A stretch of DNA of 64,000 nt from Lichenostomus cassidix (Eukaryota > Chordata > Aves > Passeriformes > Meliphagidae), in assembly GCA_008360975.2 (NCBI GenBank), contig CM039188.1:29415944-29479943 (forward strand), in the 5' to 3' direction. Numbering within the stretch: the first letter of the stretch is position 1; each line of letters starts with the position of its first letter. The notes under the pieces were generated by a model. It searched no databases. It saw nothing but the letters and a program-made list of their open reading frames with translations, and had not been told where the DNA came from. Made by a program: the position numbers and the translations under genes. Positions 63,936 to 64,000 of the stretch are shown here, piece after piece.

Positions 63936-64000
63936 GCGTTAGTGTCATCTTCACTATACACCAGTAACCGCTAGGCTATAAAATTTATGATATAACATTC

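Noticed and set aside
1..64000. CRISPR arrays, tRNA or rRNA genes, bacterial operons, prophage, toxin-antitoxin systems
   Set aside because: No regularly spaced direct repeats, no cloverleaf or rRNA landmarks, and no gene-dense coding; the sequence is vertebrate-like non-coding DNA.

Overview
The window looks like non-coding vertebrate nuclear DNA, most probably from a bird. It is AT-rich by eye, CpG is sparse, and stop codons are dense in all six frames. No rRNA or tRNA gene, operon, prophage or CRISPR array was found. The recognisable interspersed repeats are few, old and eroded: a CR1-type LINE, MIR-like CORE-SINEs, and short palindromic elements of a kind common in sauropsid genomes. There is no Alu, B1 or L1 material, which argues against a mammal. 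The low repeat density argues for a bird over a turtle or crocodile. The species cannot be named from this sequence.

No protein-coding exon could be supported. The longest open frames (about 119 to 157 codons) are what chance gives in 64 kb read in six frames, and none resembles a family I recognise. The window is best read as intergenic DNA or the inside of a very large intron.

Layout: 1-3.98 kb, nothing recognisable. 3.99-5.64 kb, a small CR1 3'-end scrap, a possible palindromic element and the best LINE remnant (CR1, minus strand, 4945-5640). 5.6-26 kb, mostly unique sequence with a perfect 27-bp hairpin (10014-10040), an E-box cluster (12490-12618), a duplicated G-rich hairpin (13646-13695) and a few homopolymer runs. 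26.3 kb, a MIR-like SINE. 30.6-40.7 kb, a run of palindromic elements (30.6, 35.8, 36.7, 39.7, 40.6 kb), a 20-bp x 3 tandem repeat (36887-36946), an (AT)n run and a (CTCCT)n microsatellite (37608-37684). 46.4-54.2 kb, one more palindromic half-element, a GC-richer stop-poor stretch near 52 kb, a TAAT-rich stretch near 53.2 kb, and a SINE scrap abutting a palindromic element at 54.0-54.2 kb. 58-60.4 kb, three MIR-like remnants. 63.6 kb, a last palindromic element, then a 15-bp duplication near the end.

No genes act together here. The most coherent signal is about ten degenerate palindromic elements that share ends resembling GGGCC(A/T)GAT. I found no evidence of a new biological system. Repeat assignments were made by eye against remembered family sequence, and no alignment was run.
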